64,000 bases of DNA from a virus, in the IMG/VR virus record IMGVR_UViG_3300037010_000365, positions 17,962 through 81,961 of that record; one strand, written 5' to 3'. Numbering within the stretch: the stretch's first letter is position 1; each line of letters begins with the position of its first letter. The position numbers and the translations under genes were made by a program. Under the pieces are notes generated by a model that saw nothing but the letters and a program-made list of their open reading frames with translations, made no database searches and was not told where the DNA came from. Positions 57,477 to 64,000 of the stretch are shown one piece after another.

Positions 57477-58043
57477 ATGACAAAAACAATTTTAACTATG
57501 GCTTTGACTGCTCTTTTATCAACTTCTGTATTGGCATCTGGCGGTGTTGAAGTTCAAGCTGGTTACGAACAAGGTAAGTTGGCAGCTGGTAGTTCAGCAG
57601 CTGTTGTGATTCGTCCATTCGTTGATGTTTGGTCTGGCTATACAGTAGCTTTACGTTCAGTGTCGCAGCGTTATGTGTCAAATGGCGCTATTGTATCATT
57701 TATTGAACCTCAAGTGTCTAAAACGGTAGTAGATGGTAATGCATTGTATGGTGTAACTGGCGGCTTGGGTGTGGTATCCGGTTCTACTGGGTCGTACGGA
57801 TATTACACTGTAGAGCCTAAAGTTGGTTACGTTATTAATGGTAAATTAACAGTCGGTGCTTCAGTTCGCTACCGTGATTTGATTGATGGTTCAGCTGCTC
57901 CATTCAAGATGCAGTCGTTGACATATAACGTTGGGGCTTATTATGAAGTAGCTAAAGGTACTACCGTTGGTTTAGTTGGATATGAAAAGAATCTTGACGA
58001 AAAAGCAACAGGTGCTTTACTATCTGTAACTCAAGCATTCTAA
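57477..58043 (+). CDS. Outer-membrane beta-barrel protein
   Basis: 188 residues. Signal peptide MTKTILTMALTALLSTSVLAS, then alternating strands rich in Gly, Tyr and Val (VEVQAGYEQGK, SGYTVALRSVSQRYV, YGVTGGLGVVS, YYTVEPKVGYVI, VGASVRYRDL, TYNVGAYYEV, LLSVTQAF) ending in Phe, the beta-barrel assembly signal. About 8 strands. Codon use is like the highly expressed capsid gene. Unusual between nrdA and nrdB. It may alter the host surface to exclude other phages (inference). Confidence 0.78.
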   Translation: MTKTILTMALTALLSTSVLASGGVEVQAGYEQGKLAAGSSAAVVIRPFVDVWSGYTVALRSVSQRYVSNGAIVSFIEPQVSKTVVDGNALYGVTGGLGVVSGSTGSYGYYTVEPKVGYVINGKLTVGASVRYRDLIDGSAAPFKMQSLTYNVGAYYEVAKGTTVGLVGYEKNLDEKATGALLSVTQAF

Positions 58044-58049
58044 ATCTAC

Positions 58050-58075
58050 AGGTGAAGCGACAATTGTCGCTTCAC
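58050..58075. terminator. Hairpin after the barrel gene
   Basis: GGTGAAGCGAC-AATT-GTCGCTTCACC: 11-bp perfect stem but no U-run. Likely transcript-end stabiliser or weak terminator. Confidence 0.65.
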
Positions 58076-58094
58076 CATACAAAAGGAATAGTTA

Positions 58095-58460
58095 ATGTCC
58101 TTTCTTGATAAATTACTCAATAAAACACAACCAACGAAATCAATTAAAACTCAATCTGATTTAATAGAATCTAAACTAAAATCAAACGAAATTCCTGATA
58201 TTCTTAAAGATATTAATAAGTTATCAATTGAAATAGTTGATGATATTATTGATGAATTTAACATGAGCATACAGCTTAGACCTTCAACTAATTCATATAT
58301 GGCCGATGTTAGACGTATTTTATCTTGTTACGCATTTAATTCAGATATTAAACTAGTAACAAATGTAACACCGAAGTATATGGCTAAAGTAGAGTCGTTG
58401 TTAATATCTAGAGGGTTCGTGGTTGAGTCATCAGGTTACAATTTAATTATTAAAATTTAA
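58095..58460 (+). CDS. Unknown protein in the nrd operon
   Basis: 121 residues. N-terminal Lys/Gln/Ser-rich helix (SFLDKLLNKTQPTKS), then a compact alpha/beta part (VRRILSCYAFNSDIKLVTNVTPKYMAKVESLLISRGF). Not recognised. It lies 8 nt before nrdB. Confidence 0.6.
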   Translation: MSFLDKLLNKTQPTKSIKTQSDLIESKLKSNEIPDILKDINKLSIEIVDDIIDEFNMSIQLRPSTNSYMADVRRILSCYAFNSDIKLVTNVTPKYMAKVESLLISRGFVVESSGYNLIIKI

Positions 58461-58468
58461 GGAGATAT

Positions 58469-59605
58469 ATGGAACAACAATGCTCTAAAACATTCTCATT
58501 GTGCAATTTACATTCAGCTCAACTTGAAAATACTTGCTTTTTGTCGTTGAACTGTACACCAGCAGTTCAACGTTTTGATGTAGTTAAGCATCAATCAATT
58601 TTAAAGCTTAATAACCAAATGTTAAGTGTGTTTTGGCGTCCAGAAGAGATTGATCTAAGTCGTGATCGTAATGATTTTAACGCTTTATCAGATGCACAAC
58701 AGCAGATCTTTACTCAAACATTGCTGCGTGCTGTAATGTTGGATAGTATTCAAGGTAGAGCTCCATTTGAAGTGCTTGGACCCATTTGCGGGTTGTCAGA
58801 GGTAGAATCTGGTTTAATTATTCAGACCGCGTTTGAGAACATCCATTCTCAGAGTTATTCGCATATTATCCGAAACATTTATGCCCATCCTGATAAGATT
58901 TTCGATCAGTTGAAAGATAACCCTGATATTATCAAATGCGCCTCTGATATTTCAAAATACTATGATGACGTATTACGGTTTAATACTCTTAAAGATTGTA
59001 CCGAATACGGAATTCCTACTACTGAAGTTTATGATTTGTACGAGCATAAAAAAACCGTGTGGAAATTATTGATTAGTATCAACGGGCTAGAAGCATTACG
59101 TTTCCATTCTGCATTTGCTGTATTCTTTGCTTTTGCCGAAGTTGGTTCAATGATTGGTAACTCTAAAATCTTATCAATGATTGCCAGGGATGAACAGTTA
59201 CACGTAGCATTTACTAGTCAGTTACTAAACATTATGCCTAAAGAAGATCCTGACTATTCTAAGATTCAGAAAGAATGTTATCAAGACACGGTAAGCATTT
59301 ATAATTCGATTGCAGACCAGGAAATCGAATGGGTTGATTATCTGTTTAGTAATGGTGTAATGCTTGGGCTTAATAGAGATATTTTAGTTGATTATATTCA
59401 TAGTGTGGCAAGAACTCGTATGATTAAGTTTGGTGTTGCTGCTAGCGATATTAAGTATCCAGTTGTTAAAAACCCAATCCCATGGATGTCTAACTATCTG
59501 GAAACTAGCAGCGTGCAGACTGCTCCACAAGAATCAGAGCTTATCAATTACACACAAGGCACTATTGATAATAGTAACTTAAATGAATTTACTTTTGAGT
59601 TCTAA
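58469..59605 (+). CDS. nrdB: Ribonucleotide reductase small subunit NrdB
   Basis: 378 residues (T4 NrdB is 388), class Ia. Iron ligands and radical Tyr are in place: AVMLDSIQGR (Asp), FENIHSQSYSHI (Glu, His and the Tyr), FAFAEVGS (Glu), ARDEQLH (Glu and His). The C-terminal NEFTFEF is the NrdA-docking tail. No intron or intein here, unlike T4 nrdB with its group I intron. Confidence 0.95.
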   Translation: MEQQCSKTFSLCNLHSAQLENTCFLSLNCTPAVQRFDVVKHQSILKLNNQMLSVFWRPEEIDLSRDRNDFNALSDAQQQIFTQTLLRAVMLDSIQGRAPFEVLGPICGLSEVESGLIIQTAFENIHSQSYSHIIRNIYAHPDKIFDQLKDNPDIIKCASDISKYYDDVLRFNTLKDCTEYGIPTTEVYDLYEHKKTVWKLLISINGLEALRFHSAFAVFFAFAEVGSMIGNSKILSMIARDEQLHVAFTSQLLNIMPKEDPDYSKIQKECYQDTVSIYNSIADQEIEWVDYLFSNGVMLGLNRDILVDYIHSVARTRMIKFGVAASDIKYPVVKNPIPWMSNYLETSSVQTAPQESELINYTQGTIDNSNLNEFTFEF

Positions 59606-59608
59606 TCA

Positions 59609-59638
59609 GTTTACTTTTTACTGAAGATGGTGTATAAT
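59609..59638 (+). promoter_or_regulatory. Early promoter
   Basis: GTTTACTTT, 18-nt spacer, TATAAT, before the exported protein and glutaredoxin genes. Confidence 0.75.
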
Positions 59639-59688
59639 GTCCTTAAGTAGTTAAAACTACATTATTAAACGAAATAGGAAATACTCAA

Positions 59689-60018
59689 ATGAAAGCATTC
59701 TTCACAACTGCATTAGTTATGACTTTATCGACCCAATCATTTGCTAACAGCGTGCCAGTTAACGAGATTATTGATACTATGTCTAAAAGTGATCTGACAG
59801 TTGTTCAACAAATGGTTCGAACAAACAAACAAATCACAAGCAAAACATGGGATAGCGGTAAGAAGCATATTACAGTGTATCAAGAGCTAACTCCAGCCGA
59901 AGCTAAGTGTCGACCGGTTCAATTAGTTAGCGGTAATATGATCTCGGACTTTTTCTCTTGTGAAGTTGAGCCAAATAAGTATTTTTTATTCGATGATATT
60001 CCGGTTGATATTGATTAA
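59689..60018 (+). CDS. Small exported protein
   Basis: 109 residues. Signal peptide MKAFFTTALVMTLSTQSFANS with cleavage after SFA. The mature part has two Cys (EAKCRPVQL, FFSCEVEP) probably disulfide-bonded in the periplasm. Similar plan to the protein at 49263 (NEIIDTMSKSDLTVVQQMVRTN). Function unknown. Confidence 0.65.
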   Translation: MKAFFTTALVMTLSTQSFANSVPVNEIIDTMSKSDLTVVQQMVRTNKQITSKTWDSGKKHITVYQELTPAEAKCRPVQLVSGNMISDFFSCEVEPNKYFLFDDIPVDID

Positions 60019-60033
60019 TTAAAGAGGTAGATT

Positions 60034-60198
60034 ATGGGATTCAAATATGTTTATTATGATTCATCAGTGAATTATATTCGTGTTAGAGTTCCAGGTAAGA
60101 AGACTATTAATTTTAGTCTATCAAACGAATCTAAAGGAACAGTATTATTAAAAGCACTAAATGCTAGAGATAGCATTATTAATAGGAGAAATAAGTGA
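60034..60198 (+). CDS. Small basic protein (possible AP2-like DNA-binding module)
   Basis: 54 residues. Strands YVYYDSSVNYIRVRVPGKKTINFSL and a helix TVLLKALNARDSIINR, the three-strand-plus-helix layout with K-K-x-x-x-F-S-L seen in AP2-like modules of phage endonucleases. AGAGGTAG ribosome site. Overlaps the glutaredoxin gene. Assignment is tentative. Confidence 0.5.
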   Translation: MGFKYVYYDSSVNYIRVRVPGKKTINFSLSNESKGTVLLKALNARDSIINRRNK

Positions 60199-60416
60199 GA
60201 TATAAAATCTTTACAAAAACCAATTGTCCAGGTTGTGACGTGTTAAAAGCTCGACTGAATCAAGCTGGATTGCTTGAAAGCGTCTCGATCGAAATGATCG
60301 GACCTGATAATATTGATGTTATTAAGTCTTTAGGAGCTCGTAGAGCGCCTGTTATCATCGATTCTAAAACAAGTTCTATTATTACAGAACAAGAGCTTGT
60401 AAATTCTTTATTATAA
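60195..60416 (+). CDS. nrdC: Glutaredoxin
   Basis: 73 residues, GTG start. Active site C-P-G-C at residues 11-14, cis-Pro motif R-A-P-V-I near 50. Supplies electrons to the ribonucleotide reductase encoded just upstream. Shorter than T4 NrdC (87). Confidence 0.88.
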   Translation: MRYKIFTKTNCPGCDVLKARLNQAGLLESVSIEMIGPDNIDVIKSLGARRAPVIIDSKTSSIITEQELVNSLL

Positions 60417-60430
60417 ATTTGAGTTACATC

Positions 60431-60541
60431 ATGAATAACAACAACACTCATTGGACTGAGTACCCTAATTGGGTATATGTTTCTGCGTTAACACTGTTAG
60501 CTACACTTACATTTGTATCATATATTTTAAAATCACACTAA
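60431..60541 (+). CDS. Tiny membrane protein
   Basis: 36 residues. Polar Asn-rich start, then one membrane span (VYVSALTLLATLTFVSYIL) and a short basic end. The ribosome site is weak. Plausible because it fills the gap in a tight operon. Confidence 0.45.
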   Translation: MNNNNTHWTEYPNWVYVSALTLLATLTFVSYILKSH

Positions 60542-60552
60542 AGGTAACACTA

Positions 60553-60852
60553 ATGTTTTCAGCAAAAGAATTAGCAGAGCAAGTTATTAATCATTTAATG
60601 CAAGAAGTTAAAAACAAACAATCGAACAAATCGTATGAACAATTCAAAGGCTTGGAAGATGCATACGATGAACAAGAGCCAGTGTCTGAAGATGAATCAA
60701 CACTAACTGAGTTCTTAAATGATTGTGATGATCTTCTTAACATGGCCCAGAATTTAATTCGTTATCAAACAAACGAGATTAATGAATTAAGCAACTATAT
60801 TCAATTTCTCGAATCTAAAATCGAAGCAATCGTATCAATTATCAACAACTAA
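60553..60852 (+). CDS. Unknown coiled-coil protein
   Basis: 99 residues from ATG 60553 after AAGG. Acidic middle (DAYDEQEPVSEDESTLTEFL), then a heptad helix (IRYQTNEINELSNYIQFLESKIEAIVSII). Its place before a DsbA-like gene is the T4 position of gp33, but I see no gp33 sequence features. Confidence 0.55.
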   Translation: MFSAKELAEQVINHLMQEVKNKQSNKSYEQFKGLEDAYDEQEPVSEDESTLTEFLNDCDDLLNMAQNLIRYQTNEINELSNYIQFLESKIEAIVSIINN

Positions 60853-60864
60853 TAGGAAACTAAA

Positions 60865-61167
60865 ATGGAACAAAACTTATCATCTCAATACCCAGCCACA
60901 ATCACACCGGATATGGCGAAAATCTTTGCTAATAGCTTTTCAGAGTTCAGCAATTCAAAAATTCGTGAGCAAGCTGAAAAAGACTTACAGAATGATATTT
61001 GCGAAAAAGCTGCTACACAATGCGGTCTTAAACCAGCAAAGGTTAAATCGCTAGCTAATGATTACCATCGTGGTAACTTAGAACAGAAAGAAGCTGAAAA
61101 AGATGATTACTTCGCTTTTGCTGCAATGGTAATGGACGCAGTAGCTGCGGCTAAGAAAGGAGCTTAA
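60865..61167 (+). CDS. dsbA: DsbA-like double-stranded DNA-binding protein
   Basis: 100 residues (T4 DsbA is 89). The C half QCGLKPAKVKSLANDYHRGNLEQKEAEKDD matches the T4 DsbA pattern (E-L-G-x-x-G-K-x-F-N-x-L-x-x-x-Y-H-K-x-N-R-x-x-x-E-A-E). T4 DsbA binds late promoter DNA. It sits just before the clamp gene. Confidence 0.62.
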   Translation: MEQNLSSQYPATITPDMAKIFANSFSEFSNSKIREQAEKDLQNDICEKAATQCGLKPAKVKSLANDYHRGNLEQKEAEKDDYFAFAAMVMDAVAAAKKGA

Positions 61168-61169
61168 CT

Positions 61170-61796
61170 ATGAATATTAAACTACTTAAAGCGTTTAGTG
61201 TTATTAACAACGGTATTGTTATCACTGAAGGCGCTCCTCTTGTAACTATTAGTGCAGCGCTTAATATCTTAGCGGTGTCTAACGAAGTATCTGATGTATC
61301 GTTCGCAATTTATGATTTAAACAATTTTCTTAGCGTGTTGTCGTTAACTTCAGATGAACGAACAATGTCAGTAGACGGTTCAGCCATGACAATCAAAGAT
61401 GGTAAAACTGTAATGAGCTATATGGGCGGTAATCCTAAAACTATTATTACCCCGCCATCTAACATCTCGCCATTGACTGACGCCGATTACACTAATGAGT
61501 TTACACTATCAGTAACTGAGTTTAAAAAGCTCATGGATGCTTGTTCAGTGTTACAAGCTAAAAAACTTCAGTTTAATTTTGATGGAACTAATGTTACAAT
61601 TAAAACTGAAGCTGATTATGCCGATGCAAATTCGTTTGCGTGTGACTATGACACTGAAGAAGGTGTATCACGCGCAGTAAAACTCGACGTAACTACAATC
61701 AAAATTCCAGTAGCAGAGTATAAAGTATCGTTAGGCCCTAAAGCTATGCGATTCGTCTCAGACGAATGTACGTTCTACATTGTGTTAGCTATCTAA
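61170..61796 (+). CDS. 45: Sliding clamp gp45
   Basis: 208 residues (T4 gp45 is 228). Trimeric clamp that gives polymerase processivity and activates late transcription through gp55 and gp33. LLKAFSVINNGIVITEG at the N terminus, then FAIYDLNNFLSVLSL, and the C-terminal KVSLGPKAMRFVSDECTFYIVLAI fit the family. Strong AAGGAG ribosome site. Confidence 0.92.
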   Translation: MNIKLLKAFSVINNGIVITEGAPLVTISAALNILAVSNEVSDVSFAIYDLNNFLSVLSLTSDERTMSVDGSAMTIKDGKTVMSYMGGNPKTIITPPSNISPLTDADYTNEFTLSVTEFKKLMDACSVLQAKKLQFNFDGTNVTIKTEADYADANSFACDYDTEEGVSRAVKLDVTTIKIPVAEYKVSLGPKAMRFVSDECTFYIVLAI

Positions 61797-61823
61797 AACG
61801 CTATCAGCAACACCTGATTTGTC

Positions 61824-61888
61824 CTCGGTTACACTATCTAATATTAGTTAATAGATTATATATCTATGCTAGTATTAGTGTAACCGAG
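61824..61888. promoter_or_regulatory. Long hairpin between gp45 and the next gene
   Basis: CTCGGTTACACTA ... TAGTGTAACCGAG with an inner hairpin ATAGATTATATATCTAT, followed by TGATTTTGATTT. The 3' end C-C-G-A-G-T-G-A-T-T resembles the CCTGAGTGATT end of the repeat copies 1 and 2. It may limit clamp versus loader expression. Confidence 0.6.
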
Positions 61889-61919
61889 TGATTTTGATTT
61901 AATCTAAAGGAATAGGAAA

Positions 61920-62342
61920 ATGTTTAACGTTAAAATTCTCAAACCACCACGAAAAATAGAAGAAGCCTTATCACGAATGGGTGTTTCATCAGATAACGCT
62001 AATGTTTTGTTTACTAGCGTTGTGTTAATTCATAATAAACAAACTAATGTTTCATATATTGCTCATTTCAAAGAAGCATTGGCATTAATTCATCAAACAC
62101 CGAATTTTGTCATGGATAAAGAATCAGAAGCTATTCTTAATAATGTCGTAATCATGTTATCTAATTGGGGATTAATTTCAATAGAAAATCACCAACTAGC
62201 ATTTAACAATGAATATAAAGTCAAAGTTATCAAAAAGCTTGACTTAGAAGGTGATAATCCATGGGTAGTTCAACATAAGTTTAAGATGACATTACCTAAA
62301 TTACAAAGATTAATCGAATTAATAGGAAATAAAAATGACTGA
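61920..62342 (+). CDS. Unknown protein between clamp and clamp loader
   Basis: 140 residues. Helical (KIEEALSRMGVSSDNANVLFTSVVLIHNKQTN, ending FKMTLPKLQRLIELIGNKND). Not recognised. T4 has no gene between 45 and 44. Overlaps gene 44 by 8 nt, so translation is coupled to the loader. Confidence 0.6.
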   Translation: MFNVKILKPPRKIEEALSRMGVSSDNANVLFTSVVLIHNKQTNVSYIAHFKEALALIHQTPNFVMDKESEAILNNVVIMLSNWGLISIENHQLAFNNEYKVKVIKKLDLEGDNPWVVQHKFKMTLPKLQRLIELIGNKND

Positions 62343-63273
62343 TATTTCACAAGATCAAACAAATCCAATTTGGGCGTTGCGATATCGACCTAACAAAGTA
62401 TCTGAGCTGATTTTACCTAAGCGTATTAAAGATCAAATTGAGGACGCTGTTAAAGGAGAATCAAGTCACTTATTGTTATCTGGCGATCCTGGGCTAGGTA
62501 AAACAACAGCAGCCAAAGCTATTGCTAACGATATGAACGCGTCTACTATGTTCATTAATGCTAGTTTAGAAACTGGTGTTGATGTTATTCGTGAAAAATT
62601 AACACAATTCTGCTCTACTGTTTCTGCGTTTAGCGTAAGCGATCGTAAGGTTGTTATTCTTGATGAGTTTGAAGCTGGTAGTTCTCTATTCTTTCAAGCG
62701 CTGCGTGGATTCTTAGAACAATTTAGCAAACAAGCATTGTTTATCTTTACAACCAATTATGCAAATCGAATCCCTGATCCTATCATGAGCCGTGTTAATC
62801 ACATCGTGTTCGATATTCATGCAGACGAACGTGCAGACATGATTAAACAAGCTTTTATTCGATCTACCTCTATTTTAGATTTAGAAGAAGTCGAATATGA
62901 TAGAACTTTAGTTGCTACAGTCGTTAAGAATAATTACCCTGATATGCGTGCGATTTTAACATCTTTACAACGCGGTTCAATTTCAGGTAAACTAGACTCA
63001 TCTTCTCTTATTAGTGAGAAGTCCAACTACGCTGAGTTAGTCGATATGGTAAAGGCTAAGAACTGGGCTGGTGCGCGCCAATGGGTTGCTAATACACCTG
63101 GTGTGTTTGGATATAGCGACTTTTATGAAGAGTTATCAAAACAAGTAGACAAGAAATCAGCATTGCCTGAAATTGTAGTTCTTACATCACAGTATGATTA
63201 CCGCAGCCAATTTGTTATGAATAAACAGATTACTACTGTAGCGTATCTCACAGAAGTTATGGGTGCACTGTAA
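62335..63273 (+). CDS. 44: Clamp loader large subunit gp44
   Basis: 312 residues (T4 gp44 is 319). AAA+ ATPase. WALRYRPNKVSELILP start, Walker A SGDPGLGKTT (about 50-59), Walker B VVILDEFE, sensor 1 FIFTTNYANRI with the SR-N motif IMSRVNHIVF (arginine finger SRV). Loads gp45 with gp62. TAATG coupling to gp62. Confidence 0.95.
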   Translation: MTDISQDQTNPIWALRYRPNKVSELILPKRIKDQIEDAVKGESSHLLLSGDPGLGKTTAAKAIANDMNASTMFINASLETGVDVIREKLTQFCSTVSAFSVSDRKVVILDEFEAGSSLFFQALRGFLEQFSKQALFIFTTNYANRIPDPIMSRVNHIVFDIHADERADMIKQAFIRSTSILDLEEVEYDRTLVATVVKNNYPDMRAILTSLQRGSISGKLDSSSLISEKSNYAELVDMVKAKNWAGARQWVANTPGVFGYSDFYEELSKQVDKKSALPEIVVLTSQYDYRSQFVMNKQITTVAYLTEVMGAL

Positions 63274-63698
63274 TGTCAGACGCTTTATCCCCGTTTGAGG
63301 CAATTAATGCTCTTAGTTTCGAAAAGCGTAAATTATCTGATAGTCAAATTGAAACATTAGATCACTTTATGATTAGCATGGCTTTATCGATGGGTAAAGC
63401 CACTATTTACTATTCAGACTACATTAATTACACTAACATGTCAAAGCGAATGATTCATGACTTTTTGATTAACAGCTTGCCTAAGCAAAAGATCTTTAAT
63501 AAATGGATTAAAGGCTCTGTTCAAGATGATATTGTCGAATTACTGCAAACCGTTTATAAAATCGATAAAGAAGAGGCTGAAGGGTATGTCATGTTATTAG
63601 ACGAGACTGATATCCAATATCTTAAAGATGCCTTGTTTACTGGTGGTTCTGATATTAAACCTAAACGAAAAGGGAAACCAAAAAAGAATGCAGATTGA
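63273..63698 (+). CDS. 62: Clamp loader small subunit gp62
   Basis: 141 residues (T4 gp62 is 187). SPFEAINALSFEKRKL at the N terminus, MSKRMIHDFLINSLPKQKIFNKWIK in the middle, basic C terminus (KPKRKGKPKKN). Assigned by position between gp44 and gp43 and by the helical pattern. Confidence 0.82.
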   Translation: MSDALSPFEAINALSFEKRKLSDSQIETLDHFMISMALSMGKATIYYSDYINYTNMSKRMIHDFLINSLPKQKIFNKWIKGSVQDDIVELLQTVYKIDKEEAEGYVMLLDETDIQYLKDALFTGGSDIKPKRKGKPKKNAD

Positions 63699-64000
63699 TA
63701 ATTACATTTCAGTTACACAAAGAGGTGACAAGCTATTAGTTAGAGGATTAGATTCAGACGGAAAACCAGTTAATTTCGTAGAATATGATTTTAAACCATA
63801 CTTATATATACAATCAAATAAAAATGTTAATGCTGTTGGCTTAATGGGTGAAAAACTCAAACGAGTTGATTTTGATTCTATCGAGTCATATGGAACTTGG
63901 CTAAAAGAACAAAAAGCGCTTGGCATCCCAGTTCATGGCGATTTAGGAACTCCTGAATTATACATTTCTGAATTACCAAAGAAACGAACAGTCACCAAAG
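63688..64000 (+). CDS. 43: DNA polymerase gp43, N-terminal part (cut by the window edge)
   Basis: 104 residues before the edge, starting ATG 63688 inside the end of gp62. NYISVTQRGDKLLVRGLDSDGKPVNF and the later LKEQKALGIPVHGDLGTPELYISEL match the N-terminal domain of family B T4-type polymerase (T4: FYLTVEQVGNNIVERYIDENGKE ... LGMNDFKLAYIS). No regA-like gene lies between gp62 and gp43, unlike T4. Confidence 0.9.
   Translation, partial: MQIDNYISVTQRGDKLLVRGLDSDGKPVNFVEYDFKPYLYIQSNKNVNAVGLMGEKLKRVDFDSIESYGTWLKEQKALGIPVHGDLGTPELYISELPKKRTVTK

Noticed and set aside
61824-61888. Intrinsic terminator after gp45
   Set aside because: The long hairpin lacks a U-run directly after the stem, and clamp loader genes downstream have no own promoter, so full termination is unlikely.

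Overview
The window is a 64 kb stretch of an AT-rich, double-stranded DNA, T4-like (straboviral-type) myovirus of a Gram-negative host. Evidence: homologues of T4 gp14, 15, 16, 17, 20, 67, 68, 21, 22, 23, 19 and 18; UvsX/UvsY/UvsW; gp46/47; gp55; gp45/44/62/43; NrdA/NrdB; PNK and two RNA ligases; T4-style late promoters (TATAAATA); and about twenty early promoters of the form GTTTACTTT-N18-TATAAT. Almost every gene is on the + strand. A spanin pair, a lipoprotein signal and several exported proteins fit a host with an outer membrane. The host species cannot be read from the sequence.

Layout. 0-15 kb: neck, tail-completion, terminase, portal, prohead protease/scaffold, major capsid, tail tube and sheath genes. 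An Rz/Rz1-like spanin pair sits between gp15 and gp16, and a lone homing-type endonuclease lies antisense after gp23. 15.2-16.1 kb: almost 1 kb without genes but dense in hairpins, with two early-type promoters pointing into it on the - strand. 16-25.5 kb: uvsW, gene 55, 47, 46, uvsX, a ClpP-like protease and a PIN-PhoH ATPase. 25.5-37 kb: accessory region with tRNAs, tRNA-like elements, a TilS-like enzyme, an 800-nt structured non-coding stretch, a Ro60-like protein next to a Y-RNA-like element, small proteins with a capsid-targeting N terminus, and many small unknowns. 37.5-44 kb: inositol phosphate synthase, a HAD protein, two proteins sharing a C-terminal SGPTLF tail, a dNMP kinase, a dCMP-hydroxymethylase-like enzyme and a dCTPase/dUTPase. 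This is probably a hydroxymethyl-dCMP synthesis and DNA-modification cluster. 44-53 kb: unknowns plus an RNA-repair set (Rnl2, Rnl1, Pnk, CCA-adding enzyme) and DexA. 53.7-60.4 kb: ribonucleotide reductase and glutaredoxin. 60.5-64 kb: DsbA-like protein, clamp, clamp loader and start of DNA polymerase.

Most notable. (1) nrdA is a fractured gene: its two halves end and begin in complementary split-intein halves, with an HNH endonuclease gene lying in the break. (2) The terminase gene 17 carries two inteins, one in Walker A and one in Walker B, and the first is broken into two reading frames. (3) Two large structured RNA candidates. (4) A Ro60-like gene preceded by an element with a 17-bp perfect terminal stem and a T-arm. 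(5) Up to five late-expressed or relic proteins with a MKTF-x-EFL leader followed by an L-x-E prohead-protease site, likely packaged head proteins. (6) A probable hydroxymethylcytosine pathway joined to inositol phosphate synthase and possibly clamp-tethered modifying enzymes.

Caution: several accessory genes (and the partial gene at the left edge) are broken by single-base changes, several of them at homopolymers. Real decay and sequencing indels cannot be separated from this text alone.
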